Source of the DNA: JBOGVA01 sp050692195
GTDB taxonomy: Bacteria; Actinomycetota; UBA4738
NCBI GenBank assembly: GCA_050692195.1
Contig: JBOGVA010000045.1
Coordinates: forward strand, 1 to 39,933
DNA: 39,933 nt
Direction of reading: 5' to 3'
Below are positions 22,932-30,464 of the stretch, in pieces. The stretch's first letter is position 1, and each line of letters begins with the position of its first letter. A program made the position numbers and the translations under genes. The notes beneath the pieces are model-generated. The model made no database searches. It saw only the letters and a list, made by a program, of their open reading frames with translations, and had not been told where the DNA came from.

Positions 22932-24667
22932 GTGGCGCTTCCCGTCAATCTCTTCCTGACACGCTCGGCGTGTGGCCTCGCCTCCAGCCTCTCGTATGTC
23001 TCGAGGGCTCGCTGCAAGAGAGTGCCGGACTCCCCGGCTGGCGACACGCTGGCGAGAGCCTCTTGAGTCCGGGCGATCTCGAACGGCACCTTGAGACGCT
23101 CGAATCCTTCGAGGGCGCGACGCAACAGCACCTCTGCCTCGTCCGTTTCCCCCCGCGCCGCCCTCATCAGGCCTTCCGCTCGATCGCGGGTCGGTTCGAG
23201 TGTGGCCGACACGGCACCGAGTGGACGGGTCTGGGACAAGAACTCGACCAGCCCTGGCCAGTCCGAGAGTTCCACGAGCGCCTCGACCCCGGCGACGATG
23301 GCGTCGGGCGCGCGCCAGAGATCGCCTGCGGCGCGGATCCTCTCGGCGATCTCGCGGCCGGCTGCCGGGTCGCCAGTGGCGACCATCAGGCGCGCGCGCA
23401 GTCCCTCGAATCGAGGTGTTCCGCCGGCGGTCGGAACTGCCGCTGCCACCTCTCGAGCCCGGTCCGGATCACCCTGATGGGCCAGGACCAGGGATCCGAT
23501 GAGGGGGCCGCTGCGGACGGCGTAGCAGGACACGTCGGCCTCATGACGGAAGGCGGCCAGGTGTTCGTCGAGGATCGAAGGAACCTCCTCCCAGCGTCCC
23601 AGATGGTAGTTCGCGTACAAGAGGACATACGTCGCGTGCATCAGCTCGTGGGGGCTCCTGTCCGTCGCCAGCTGGTAGGACCGTCGGGCCAGCTCCAGGC
23701 CTTCCTCGTACTCGCCGGCCAGATCCATCAGAGTATTGCCGACCTCGAAGAAGACCAGGGCCCGTTCCTGGGGAGATTCAACCCTGTCGACGACTGAGAG
23801 CTGCCGCTGGGAGATTTCGACGGCCTGCCGGAAGGAGCCCGCGACGAAATAGAGCTCGCTGAGCTCCCGGGCGGCGAATGTCTCCAGGTCCGCGATGTGG
23901 ATTCTCTGCGCGATGTCCAAGGCCTCCCGTGTTGCATCGATGCGTTCCTCGAGCGGCACGGGGTCGTGCCGAGCCATCATTCGCCAGTACATCGCGCACG
24001 CGCCGACCAGTGACAGCAGCCACGCCCGCGCTTCCTCATCCGTTGCCGCCTCCAGCCCCTCCCGGGCCAGGCTCTCCACCTCGGCAGGATCCAACTGAAC
24101 GCGGAAAGCCCCGGACTTCTCGGCGGCCATCCTGCCGGCCTTCAGGCAGATCCGAGCCCTATCGCTGTCTCCGCCGCCGCCTGATCGGATGATCGTCAGG
24201 GCCTGCCGATAGGAATCGAGGGCTTCGTCCCCGTGGTAGACGGCCACGTGGTCGTCGCCCAGCTCTTCCAGAGCCCGGGCGCGGTCACCGGCCGTCTGGG
24301 CCAGCGCCAGAGCCTGCTCATGCAGCTCGACGGCCTTAGCGACGGCGAATCGCCTTCGAGCGACGTGCCCGGCGAGGACGAGAGCCTCGAAGGCCTTCGT
24401 GCGGACGGCCTCTCGCGCAGCGGGCTCGTCGGCCCATGCGAGGTCGGCGTCCTCACCGATCGCGGCCGTGGCGTAATGGTGGGCGACCAATTCGGCGAAC
24501 TCTTCCAGCCGGTCACCCGCCAGTTTCTCCATCCAGGCCGCGTGATCGGCGTGGGCACGGGCCCGGCGCGTCTTGGGCAGGCTGGCATACGCCACATCCC
24601 TGACGAGGGCGTGCTTGAACATGAACTCGACCTGCCCCGCGATGGTCGACGTGGGACGGGCGAACAC
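22928..24667 (-). CDS. C-terminal part (TPR-like helical region) of the cyclase-AAA regulator, separated by a frameshift
   Basis: This frame continues the protein begun at 26414. The true continuation starts near 24700, where the first frame loses sense and this one gives LLRLERKGLVFARP and then EFMFKHALVRDVAYASLPKTRR, the typical end of the AAA/NB-ARC helical module. About 550 residues follow of TPR-like helical pairs (for example WLLSLVGACAMYWRMMARHD, RALVFFEVGNTLMDLAGEYE, GLELARRSYQLATD). These serve as protein-interaction solenoids in this family. There is no LuxR helix-turn-helix at the end. Read alone it would be a 579-residue TPR protein starting inside the ATPase module, which is not credible as a separate gene. 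Confidence 0.8.
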   Translation of the reverse strand: MFARPTSTIAGQVEFMFKHALVRDVAYASLPKTRRARAHADHAAWMEKLAGDRLEEFAELVAHHYATAAIGEDADLAWADEPAAREAVRTKAFEALVLAGHVARRRFAVAKAVELHEQALALAQTAGDRARALEELGDDHVAVYHGDEALDSYRQALTIIRSGGGGDSDRARICLKAGRMAAEKSGAFRVQLDPAEVESLAREGLEAATDEEARAWLLSLVGACAMYWRMMARHDPVPLEERIDATREALDIAQRIHIADLETFAARELSELYFVAGSFRQAVEISQRQLSVVDRVESPQERALVFFEVGNTLMDLAGEYEEGLELARRSYQLATDRSPHELMHATYVLLYANYHLGRWEEVPSILDEHLAAFRHEADVSCYAVRSGPLIGSLVLAHQGDPDRAREVAAAVPTAGGTPRFEGLRARLMVATGDPAAGREIAERIRAAGDLWRAPDAIVAGVEALVELSDWPGLVEFLSQTRPLGAVSATLEPTRDRAEGLMRAARGETDEAEVLLRRALEGFERLKVPFEIARTQEALASVSPAGESGTLLQRALETYERLEARPHAERVRKRLTGSAT

Positions 24668-26414
24668 CAGGCCCTTGCGCTCCAGTCGCAGGAGGGCAGC
24701 CGGAGACCTCGCCGTTGCCCAAGGAGAGGGCCACCGGCTCCTCCCAGAAGACTCGACCCACCACGGCGGCCTCCTGGAGGACCCGCTTCTCCTCTCCGGG
24801 CAGCGCGTCGATCCGGGCGGCGAGCAAACCGTGGATCGTGTCCGGCAGGATCGTGGAGCGGGCTGACTCGGTGGCTCGCCAGCGATCGCCTTCGCGGACC
24901 AGCGCTCCCTCGTCGATCAGCCGCCGGATCAGTTCTTCCAGGAAGAAGGGGTTGCCTTCGGCCTTGGCCAGCATCTCCTGGCGCAGCTCGGCGGGGAGAT
25001 CGGCGACCAGCAGCAGCTCCTCCACCAGCTCCCCGCTCTGCTCCTCAGTGAGCGGGCGAAGCGACACGGAGGAGGAGTCCTCGCGCCCTGCGGCGAAGTC
25101 GGGGTGGGCCTGGGCGAACTCGGGGCGGGCGGTGGTGAGGAGGATGAGCGGGCCCTCCGACCTGGCCAGGAGCCGCTCCAGCATGTCGACCAGCTGGTCC
25201 TCCGCCCAGTGCAGGTCCTCCACGACGAACACGGCGGGGCCACGCGCGGTGAAGGCCCCGACGAAGCGAGGCCAGGCCCGGGCCAGCTCGTCGGCCACCG
25301 CGCGCGGCTCCAGCCGGTCCAGTGGGTTGTCCGGGAGCGGGATGCCCGCCGCGGTGGCCAGGGCGAAGATGGTCTGGTCCACCTCGGGTCCCCGGAGCTC
25401 CAGGGCCCCCAGGACCTCCCCCGCGGTGGTTCGAAGCTTCGTCTGGGCCACGTCGGCCGGGTCGTCGAGGCCGATGCCGCAGGCAGATCTCAGGATCTCC
25501 CCCAAGGCCCAATACGTGATGCCTCTGCCCGCGGCGGGACACCTCCCCCTCAGCACGGCCGCCCGGTCGTGGCGAGAGGGCACGATCCTGACGAACTCCT
25601 GGACCAGGCGACTCTTCCCGATCCCCGCGGGCCCGTACACGATCACCAGGCGGGGACGTCCTGTCTCCACGGCCTCCTCGAACAGCCCGGCCAGCGTATT
25701 CAACTCCCGGTCCCGGCCCACCATCGGCGCGCGGAGGCCGGGGACGCCTCTGACGGCCTCGCTGCGGGATTCGATGAGACGGCGGGTGGGAACCGCCTCG
25801 GCCTTGCCCTTGAGCTCCAGCGCGACCGGCTCCTCGAAGAGGAACGAATCACGGGTGGCCAGATAGGTGCGCTCGCCCACCAGGACCGTCCCAGGCTCGG
25901 CGGCCTGCTCCAGACGCGCCGCCACGTTCACCGCGTCGCCGGCCACGATGAGCTGTTCCGGTGGACCGCCCACCGGGGCGATGACCTCGCCCGTGTTCAC
26001 GCCGATGCGAATGCGCAAGGTCACGCCGTGTCGTCGCTCGAATTCGACGTTCAAGTCTTCCAGGCGGGCCAGCATGTCGAGTGATGCTCGGAGGGCGCGT
26101 TCGGGGTCGTCCTCCCGGACCATGGGGACGCCGAAGGCCGCCATGATGGCGTCACCGATGAACTTCTCGACGGTGCCGCCCCAGGACTCGATGACGGCCG
26201 ACATGGTGGAGAAGTACGTGTTGAGCAGCGAACGGAGACGCTCAGGGTCGAGCTGCTCGCCGAGCGCAGTCGACCCCGTGACGTCTGCGAAGAGAATGGT
26301 GACGAGCTTCCGCTCCTCGCGTCCCGCCCGGGGTGGAACGAGCGGCGCGGCGCAGTACGGACAGAACTGGAACCCTTCCGGGCTCTCTCTGCCGCAGTTC
26401 GGGCACGCCGGCAT
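24513..26414 (-). CDS. Zinc ribbon - class III nucleotidyl cyclase - AAA ATPase regulator, N-terminal part
   Basis: Reads well from the ATG at 26414 for about 570 residues. There is a four-cysteine zinc ribbon (CPNC and CPYC, residues 4-21), then a class III adenylate/guanylate cyclase domain (about 33-215) with metal aspartates Asp44 (LFADVTGST) and Asp88 (KFIGDAIMAAFG) and the transition-state region GDAVNVAARLEQ. A P-loop ATPase domain follows (VYGPAGIGKSRLVQEF, then VFVVEDLHWAEDQ as Walker B). After SLGNGEVSG at about 24697-24703 an extra base shifts the frame and the remaining 65 residues are spurious. Corrected, the protein spans 22928-26414 with about 1161 residues, normal for cyclase-ATPase-TPR regulators. 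Cyclase activity appears possible; its effector is unknown. Confidence 0.88.
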   Translation of the reverse strand: MPACPNCGRESPEGFQFCPYCAAPLVPPRAGREERKLVTILFADVTGSTALGEQLDPERLRSLLNTYFSTMSAVIESWGGTVEKFIGDAIMAAFGVPMVREDDPERALRASLDMLARLEDLNVEFERRHGVTLRIRIGVNTGEVIAPVGGPPEQLIVAGDAVNVAARLEQAAEPGTVLVGERTYLATRDSFLFEEPVALELKGKAEAVPTRRLIESRSEAVRGVPGLRAPMVGRDRELNTLAGLFEEAVETGRPRLVIVYGPAGIGKSRLVQEFVRIVPSRHDRAAVLRGRCPAAGRGITYWALGEILRSACGIGLDDPADVAQTKLRTTAGEVLGALELRGPEVDQTIFALATAAGIPLPDNPLDRLEPRAVADELARAWPRFVGAFTARGPAVFVVEDLHWAEDQLVDMLERLLARSEGPLILLTTARPEFAQAHPDFAAGREDSSSVSLRPLTEEQSGELVEELLLVADLPAELRQEMLAKAEGNPFFLEELIRRLIDEGALVREGDRWRATESARSTILPDTIHGLLAARIDALPGEEKRVLQEAAVVGRVFWEEPVALSLGNGEVSGCPPATGAQGPGVRPSHVDHRGAGRVHVQARPRQGCGVCQPAQDAPGPCPRRSRGLDGETGG

Positions 26415-26504
26415 CTCAGCTGGAGTCTAGGGGCCCGTCGGGTCCCGATGCGCCGTATGGCCTCATCACCGATAATCCGCGGATACTCGACTCTTGGAGG
26501 CAGC

Positions 26505-26975
26505 GTGGCGTACCGATGGTGGCTCTTCCTTCATCTGGCGGGGATATTCCTGTTCCTGACAGCGCACGGAGTGTCCGTTGGGGTGGCCTTCAGGCTGCGC
26601 AAGGAACGAGACCCCCGTCGCGTGCTGGCACTGCGCGAGCTCTCTGCGTCCTCCACCAACGGGATGTACGTGGGGATCGCTCTCCTGCTGCTCGCGGGCA
26701 TCGTGATGGGGTTCATGGGCGACTGGTGGGACATGGGGTGGATCTGGGTCTCGCTCGGGATCCTCGTTGCGACCATAGTGGTGATGGCCATCCTGGCCAC
26801 CCCGTATTACAAGCGGGTGGCGTTCGTGGCCAAGGCCCTGTCGGAGGGGTCCACCGCGGTGGGCCAGGCGGAGTTCGCCGCCCTGCTCTCCTCGTCTCGT
26901 CCCCTGGTGGTGGCGGCAATCGGATTCGGCGCCCTGCTGGGCATCCTGTACTTCATGCTGTTCAAGCCGTTCTAG
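26505..26975 (+). CDS. Four-helix integral membrane protein, DUF2269-like
   Basis: A protein of 156 residues from the GTG at 26505, with GGAGG six bases upstream; the frame is open to 26448, but that part has no start signal. Four hydrophobic segments are seen: WWLFLHLAGIFLFLTAHGV, MYVGIALLLLAGIVMGFMG, IWVSLGILVATIVVMAIL and PLVVAAIGFGALLGILYFML. The LHLAGIFLFLTAHG start resembles DUF2269-type membrane proteins with possible haem-ligand histidines, but this is uncertain. It is divergent from the cyclase-AAA gene and ends three bases before the USP-Rieske gene, so those two are probably co-transcribed. Confidence 0.78.
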   Translation: MAYRWWLFLHLAGIFLFLTAHGVSVGVAFRLRKERDPRRVLALRELSASSTNGMYVGIALLLLAGIVMGFMGDWWDMGWIWVSLGILVATIVVMAILATPYYKRVAFVAKALSEGSTAVGQAEFAALLSSSRPLVVAAIGFGALLGILYFMLFKPF

Positions 26976-26978
26976 CCG

Positions 26979-28052
26979 ATGAGCTACCGAAAGCTCATCG
27001 TCGGCACGGACGGCTCGGAGACGGCGGCCGTCGCCGAGCGCACGGCCCTCCGGCTGGCCAAGGCGTGCGACGCCGAGCTGCGCATCGTCTCGGCATTTCG
27101 GGCGGCGGGGGCTCCGGGAGGGTCTTCCTCCGGGGAGGCCCAGGAGATCCTGGCCCGTGCCGAAGAGGTCGCTCGGGAAGAGGGGGTCCGGGCCTCCACC
27201 GAAGCGCTGGAGGGTGAGCCTGCCGACGTGATCGTGGACGTGGCGGATCGGTGGCCGGCCGACCTCGTCGTGGTTGGCAACAAGGGGATGGGCCGGGCTA
27301 CCCGGTTCCGACTTGGGAGCGTGGCCGACCGGGTCGCCTACTTCGCCCCGTCCGATGTGCTCATCGTGAACACCACCAGGGCTGTGGCGGCGGGGTCGAC
27401 CCGGCCGGTTGGACCTGGAGAGCTGTACCGAAGGATCCTCATCGGAACAGACGGCTCGCCCACGGCCAGCGAGGCCGCGTACAGGGGCTTCGAGCTGGCG
27501 GAGATCCTGGGGGGGGAGGTCGCGCTGGTCCACGTGGGGGACCCCGTGGTGGGAGCCATCGTCCTGGAGCAGACCGCCGAGCGACGGCCGGGTCGCGCCA
27601 AGGTGGGTTCGCGGACGGTCGAAGGCGATCCCGCCGAAAAGATCTGCGAGCTGGCGGAGACGGAGGGCCTGGATCTCATCGTGGTGGGCAACAAGGGGAT
27701 GTCGGGCGCCAGGCGCTTCCTCCTGGGCTCGATCCCCAACAAGGTGGCCCACTACTCCCCGACCGACGTGCTGATCATCAAGACCGTCGGCAGGTCCATC
27801 GAGGAGCTCGAGCCCGGCCGGGCGGGGATCGTGCTGGCCGGGAGCGAGCGGGTGGCCGCCTACAGGGATGAGAGCGGCCGGATCCTCGCCTTCTCACCGC
27901 GATGCACCCATATGGGTTGCACTGTCGGGTGGAACGAGACGGACAGGACCTGGGACTGTCCCTGTCACGGTTCGCGCTACACCTACCAGGGGGACGTGAT
28001 CAGAGGTCCGGCCAAGCGAGGCCTGTCGAAGATCGACCTCACGGGCCCGTAG
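26979..28052 (+). CDS. Fusion of two universal stress protein domains with a C-terminal Rieske [2Fe-2S] domain
   Basis: A protein of 357 residues in one clean frame. USP 1 (about 3-133) ends with the ATP-binding loop GNKGMGRATRFRLGS, and USP 2 (about 150-270) with GNKGMSGARRFLLGS; both fit G-x2-G-x9-G-S/T of ATP-binding UspA/TeaD-type domains. The C-terminus (about 275-357) is a complete Rieske domain: Cys309-x-His311 and Cys327-x2-His330, plus Cys314 and Cys329 as the disulfide pair of high-potential Rieske proteins (CTHMGC, CPCHGS). It has no membrane helix or signal, so it is cytosolic. It follows the membrane protein gene by three bases. An ATP-binding stress protein joined to a redox centre suggests a redox-responsive switch or an electron carrier; this is inference. 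Confidence 0.92.
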   Translation: MSYRKLIVGTDGSETAAVAERTALRLAKACDAELRIVSAFRAAGAPGGSSSGEAQEILARAEEVAREEGVRASTEALEGEPADVIVDVADRWPADLVVVGNKGMGRATRFRLGSVADRVAYFAPSDVLIVNTTRAVAAGSTRPVGPGELYRRILIGTDGSPTASEAAYRGFELAEILGGEVALVHVGDPVVGAIVLEQTAERRPGRAKVGSRTVEGDPAEKICELAETEGLDLIVVGNKGMSGARRFLLGSIPNKVAHYSPTDVLIIKTVGRSIEELEPGRAGIVLAGSERVAAYRDESGRILAFSPRCTHMGCTVGWNETDRTWDCPCHGSRYTYQGDVIRGPAKRGLSKIDLTGP

Positions 28053-28076
28053 CGGCGCCTGGTCGCTGACACTGTC

Positions 28077-28616
28077 GTGGTCACCTCCGTGTCACCAGCC
28101 AGGCTGCTCATCGAAGGACGGCCGGGTATCGGAAAGACCACCGCTGCCAGGCGCTTGGTCGACCTCCTGAGGGCTGCCGGCGTCCCGCTGAAGGGATTCA
28201 CCACGGAGGAGATCCGCGAGGGCAGGCGCCGGATCGGTTTCGCTGTCGAGGCCATCTCCGGGGAGCGGGGGGTCCTTGCCTCCGTGGACCGCCCCGGTCC
28301 ACCTCGGGTGGGGAGATACGGGGTGGACCTCGCCGGCTTCGAGCGGATAGCGCTCCCTGCCCTTCGTAGCCCCGGCGACGGAGGCACCGTGATCGTCGAC
28401 GAGCTGGGGAAGATGGAGCTTCTGTCCAGGGCCTTTCGGGACGCCGTGATGGACCTTCTGGACCAGGACGTCACTCTGGTGGCCACCGTCCACACCTTCA
28501 GACACCCGATCACCGACGCGATAAGGGCGCGCCGGGATGTAGAGGTGGTCAGGCTCACCATCCGCGATCGAGAGACTCTGCCGGTGCAGCTCGCGGCGCG
28601 CCTCACCGCCCGCTGA
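28077..28616 (+). CDS. THEP1-like nucleoside-triphosphatase
   Basis: A protein of 179 residues of the NTPase THEP1 family: Walker A GRPGIGKTTAARRL, GFTTEEIREGRRRIGF, Walker B VIVDELGKMELLS and VATVHTFRHPITDAI. Family members hydrolyse NTPs slowly; some are thought to act as nucleotide or RNA kinases, and the cellular role is open. The GTG at 28077 is used; GTG at 28089 also fits and neither has a clear ribosome site. It starts 24 bases after the USP-Rieske stop and is probably the last gene of that unit. Confidence 0.88.
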   Translation: MVTSVSPARLLIEGRPGIGKTTAARRLVDLLRAAGVPLKGFTTEEIREGRRRIGFAVEAISGERGVLASVDRPGPPRVGRYGVDLAGFERIALPALRSPGDGGTVIVDELGKMELLSRAFRDAVMDLLDQDVTLVATVHTFRHPITDAIRARRDVEVVRLTIRDRETLPVQLAARLTAR

Positions 28617-28629
28617 GTGGGACGGCTCG

Positions 28630-28827
28630 CTAGCCCCGCTCTCTGGTCGTCAACTCCCGCTCGCGACCGCGCTTCTCGTATCCAGGGGCATCAGGCTTCT
28701 CCGTGCGCCACCACTGAACGCACTCCTCCAGCGCCTCCGCGAGGGGTGACGGCTCGAACCCCATCTCCGAGCGCAGTCGCGACAGGTCGTAGCCCCGATC
28801 AGCAGAACCTTCATGTCCGGCGGGGGG
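28630..28827 (-). pseudogene. Remnant of an NAD-dependent epimerase/dehydratase (C-terminal end only)
   Basis: Between two in-frame stops, the minus strand reads a 66-codon stretch with no usable start. Its core, GYDLSRLRSEMGFEPSP followed by LAEALEECVQWWR, is the typical C-terminal end of extended SDR epimerases. The Rossmann fold with its GxxGxxG motif and YxxxK active site is absent. The frame is the same as that of the YbaK-type gene just upstream, from which it is separated by tandem repeats that each contain a TAG. This looks like a deletion remnant. A missing start and missing domain rule out a functional epimerase here. Confidence 0.6.
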
Positions 28828-28860
28828 CTATCCGGCGGGGGGCTATCCGGCGGGTGGCTC
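28816..28860 (-). repeat. Three tandem 15-bp repeats with in-frame stop codons
   Basis: TCCGGCGGGGGGCTA occurs twice exactly (28816-28830, 28831-28845) and once with two changes (28846-28860). On the minus strand each copy codes PPAG in the YbaK frame, and the two exact copies each end in TAG; the first of these met is the YbaK stop. It looks like replication slippage at the end of the gene. Confidence 0.8.
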
Positions 28861-29331
28861 TTCGTCCTCTTCGGCCTGCCCGGTCAGCGGCACGATGTTG
28901 ACCTGCTCCTCGCGAAACAGGTCCTCCGTCCGCATCTTCACCGACTCGGTCTGGCTGCCTGCGGCGAACACGACCGTCTCGTGCCCGAGGACCTCGGGGT
29001 CCACGTAGACGGGGATGCCGAGCAGCGACCCGAGTGGAGGCAAGGCGCCTAGCTCATAGCCGGGGAACTCCCGCTCGAGGTCCTCTTCGGTGGCCAGGCG
29101 AGCATGGTTGTCTCCGAGCGCCCGGCGGACGAGCTTCATGTTCAGGCGGCGAGCGCCGAGGACGACGGCGAGCGCGTGTCCGGAAGCGGTCTTGAGCACG
29201 ACGGTCTTCACCACCTCGTCGGCGGCGATGCCGAGGGCCTTCGCCTCGTCGATCGTGGTGTACGCCTGCTCGTGGGGGACCTGCTCGAAGGAGAGTCCCC
29301 GCTTCTTCAGATGGTCTGCCACGGTGGGCAT
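28843..29331 (-). CDS. YbaK/EbsC-type aminoacyl-tRNA deacylase
   Basis: A protein of 162 residues from the ATG at 29331, which has AGGGGGTGG upstream; an in-frame ATG at 29340 is less likely. The YbaK/ProXp pattern is seen in HEQAYTTIDEAKALGIAADEVVKTVVLKT (the lysine in VVKTV is the conserved one), RLNMKLVRRALG, LATEEDLEREFPGYELGALPPLG and VFAAGSQTESVKM. Such proteins hydrolyse mischarged tRNAs (Cys- or Ala-tRNAPro and others) in trans; the exact tRNA cannot be read from sequence. The acidic end (EEDEEPPAG) lies within the tandem 15-bp repeat. Confidence 0.9.
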   Translation of the reverse strand: MPTVADHLKKRGLSFEQVPHEQAYTTIDEAKALGIAADEVVKTVVLKTASGHALAVVLGARRLNMKLVRRALGDNHARLATEEDLEREFPGYELGALPPLGSLLGIPVYVDPEVLGHETVVFAAGSQTESVKMRTEDLFREEQVNIVPLTGQAEEDEEPPAG

Positions 29332-29450
29332 CCGGACCACCCCCTTGAGGGCTCAGCGTATCTCAAGCTCCACCGCCGAGGACAGGGGCGGGCGGGGCGA
29401 GGCGAAACCCGCGTACGATAGAAGATGCCGGTCGCAACAGGGGGGGCACG

Positions 29451-29684
29451 ATGGTCAGCGGATACGTTCTCATCCAGACCCGGGTGGGTAGAGCACACGA
29501 GGTGGCCGACGAGATCGCTCGCCTCAGCGGGGTGATCTCGGCCGACGGAGTGACCGGACCCTACGACGTCATCGCGCGAGCCGAGGCCCGTTCTCTCGAC
29601 GACCTGAGCAGGCTCGTGGTACTGCGGATGCAGGAAGTGGACGGGGTGACCCGAACGCTCACCTGCCCGGTGGTCCACCTGTAG
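29451..29684 (+). CDS. Stand-alone Lrp/AsnC ligand-binding (RAM) domain protein
   Basis: A protein of 77 residues that is only the C-terminal effector-binding domain of Lrp/AsnC regulators: GYVLIQTRVGRAHEVADEIARLSGV, GPYDVIARAEARSLDDLSRLV and TRTLTCPVV. There is no DNA-binding helix-turn-helix. Such proteins form ring oligomers that bind amino acids at dimer interfaces and may modulate full-length Lrp proteins. AGGGGGGGCACG precedes the ATG. It is divergent from the YbaK gene, and its end overlaps the convergent membrane gene by 26 bases. Confidence 0.9.
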   Translation: MVSGYVLIQTRVGRAHEVADEIARLSGVISADGVTGPYDVIARAEARSLDDLSRLVVLRMQEVDGVTRTLTCPVVHL

Positions 29685-30045
29685 GCGACGCGCGCGGCGC
29701 CCGGGACCGGCGGTCCGCGATCCACGCGATGAGTAGGAACGCCGGGAGGACCATTCCGAACGTGAGCAGCGAGCCCTCCACGAGGGCCTGGCGGATAAGG
29801 CCTCGGGGCTCGTTTCCCAGGACGAAGTAGAAGAGGACCACGATCAGGACGAAGAACAGGTAGCCGCCGACGGCCATCGCGGTCACGTGGCGGATCAGAT
29901 GCCGCCAGGCCGGAGGCCCGTGTGCCTCGGAGATCCGGGGTCCATCCCTCCCCTCACGCCGCTGCCGTCGGTACGCAACCAGAATCGCCAGGAACACCAG
30001 GTACGCGCTGACGACCGGTATGACGGCCTGGCGTAGGAGTTCCAT
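29659..30045 (-). CDS. Membrane protein, three helices, function unknown
   Basis: A protein of 128 residues from the ATG at 30045, which overlaps the stop of the preceding gene by one base (TGATG), so translation is coupled; no ribosome site of its own is seen. The same frame is open to 30360, but that is a shadow of the upstream gene. Three membrane segments are seen: VIPVVSAYLVFLAILVAY, AVGGYLFFVLIVVLFYFVLG and LLTFGMVLPAFLLIAWIADRR. The positive end suggests a cytoplasmic C-terminus. It resembles an actinobacterial two-gene unit of uncharacterised membrane proteins (DUF6256-like, uncertain). Confidence 0.7.
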   Translation of the reverse strand: MELLRQAVIPVVSAYLVFLAILVAYRRQRREGRDGPRISEAHGPPAWRHLIRHVTAMAVGGYLFFVLIVVLFYFVLGNEPRGLIRQALVEGSLLTFGMVLPAFLLIAWIADRRSRAPRASPTGGPPGR

Positions 30046-30287
30046 CACGCTCGGAGGAAGAATTGCCAGCCCCTCACGAACAGGTGCCAGCCGAACCACA
30101 GCCACAACCCGAACAGGACCCAGCGGCCGACCGGGTACCGCATGACGACCCTGAGGATGTCGCTGAACGCGGGCCACCGGTCGTCGTTCCTGACCAGGCA
30201 GAGGCCCTGATAGGCCAGGACCGCCCCGATGAGCGCCGCCCAGACGGCGAGGCCCATCACCCCATCCGACCGCTCCCTGCTCGCCAT
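30045..30287 (-). CDS. Small membrane protein, DUF6186-like
   Basis: A protein of 80 residues from the ATG at 30287, with GGAAAGGGGG upstream. Two hydrophobic segments are seen: VMGLAVWAALIGAVLAYQGLCLV and VGRWVLFGLWLWFGWHLFV, separated by a polar part (RNDDRWPAFSDILRVV). The tryptophan-rich second helix and this polar loop match my memory of small actinobacterial membrane proteins filed as DUF6186, but the assignment is tentative. It is the first gene of a two-gene unit with the downstream three-helix protein. Confidence 0.7.
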   Translation of the reverse strand: MASRERSDGVMGLAVWAALIGAVLAYQGLCLVRNDDRWPAFSDILRVVMRYPVGRWVLFGLWLWFGWHLFVRGWQFFLRA

Positions 30288-30426
30288 CCGACGCCCCCTT
30301 TCCTACCGGCCATGGGCCAAGTCTGACCCACCATCCGAGAGAGCGCAGAACATCGGTCACGCCTATTTCCCGTGTGAGAAGGTGTCGAGAATGGCCCTGG
30401 CCGAACGTCGTAGGGGCAAAGGGGCA

Positions 30427-30447
30427 GCCCGGCCGGCCCGGCCGGGC
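30427..30447 (+). promoter_or_regulatory. Strong GC hairpin just upstream of the ribosome site of the double VOC gene
   Basis: GCCCGGCC-GGCCC-GGCCGGGC is a perfect 8-bp all-GC stem with a 5-base loop. It ends four bases before AAAGGAGG, the ribosome site of the gene at 30465. If it lies in the leader it could affect mRNA stability or initiation. Confidence 0.35.
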
Positions 30448-30464
30448 GGCAAAGGAGGATGAGG

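Noticed and set aside
28653..28814. Start of an epimerase at the ATG at 28814, reading MKVLLIG
   Set aside because: It resembles the start of an epimerase, but it has no ribosome site, is in a different frame from the C-terminal remnant and soon turns into nonsense; probably coincidence.
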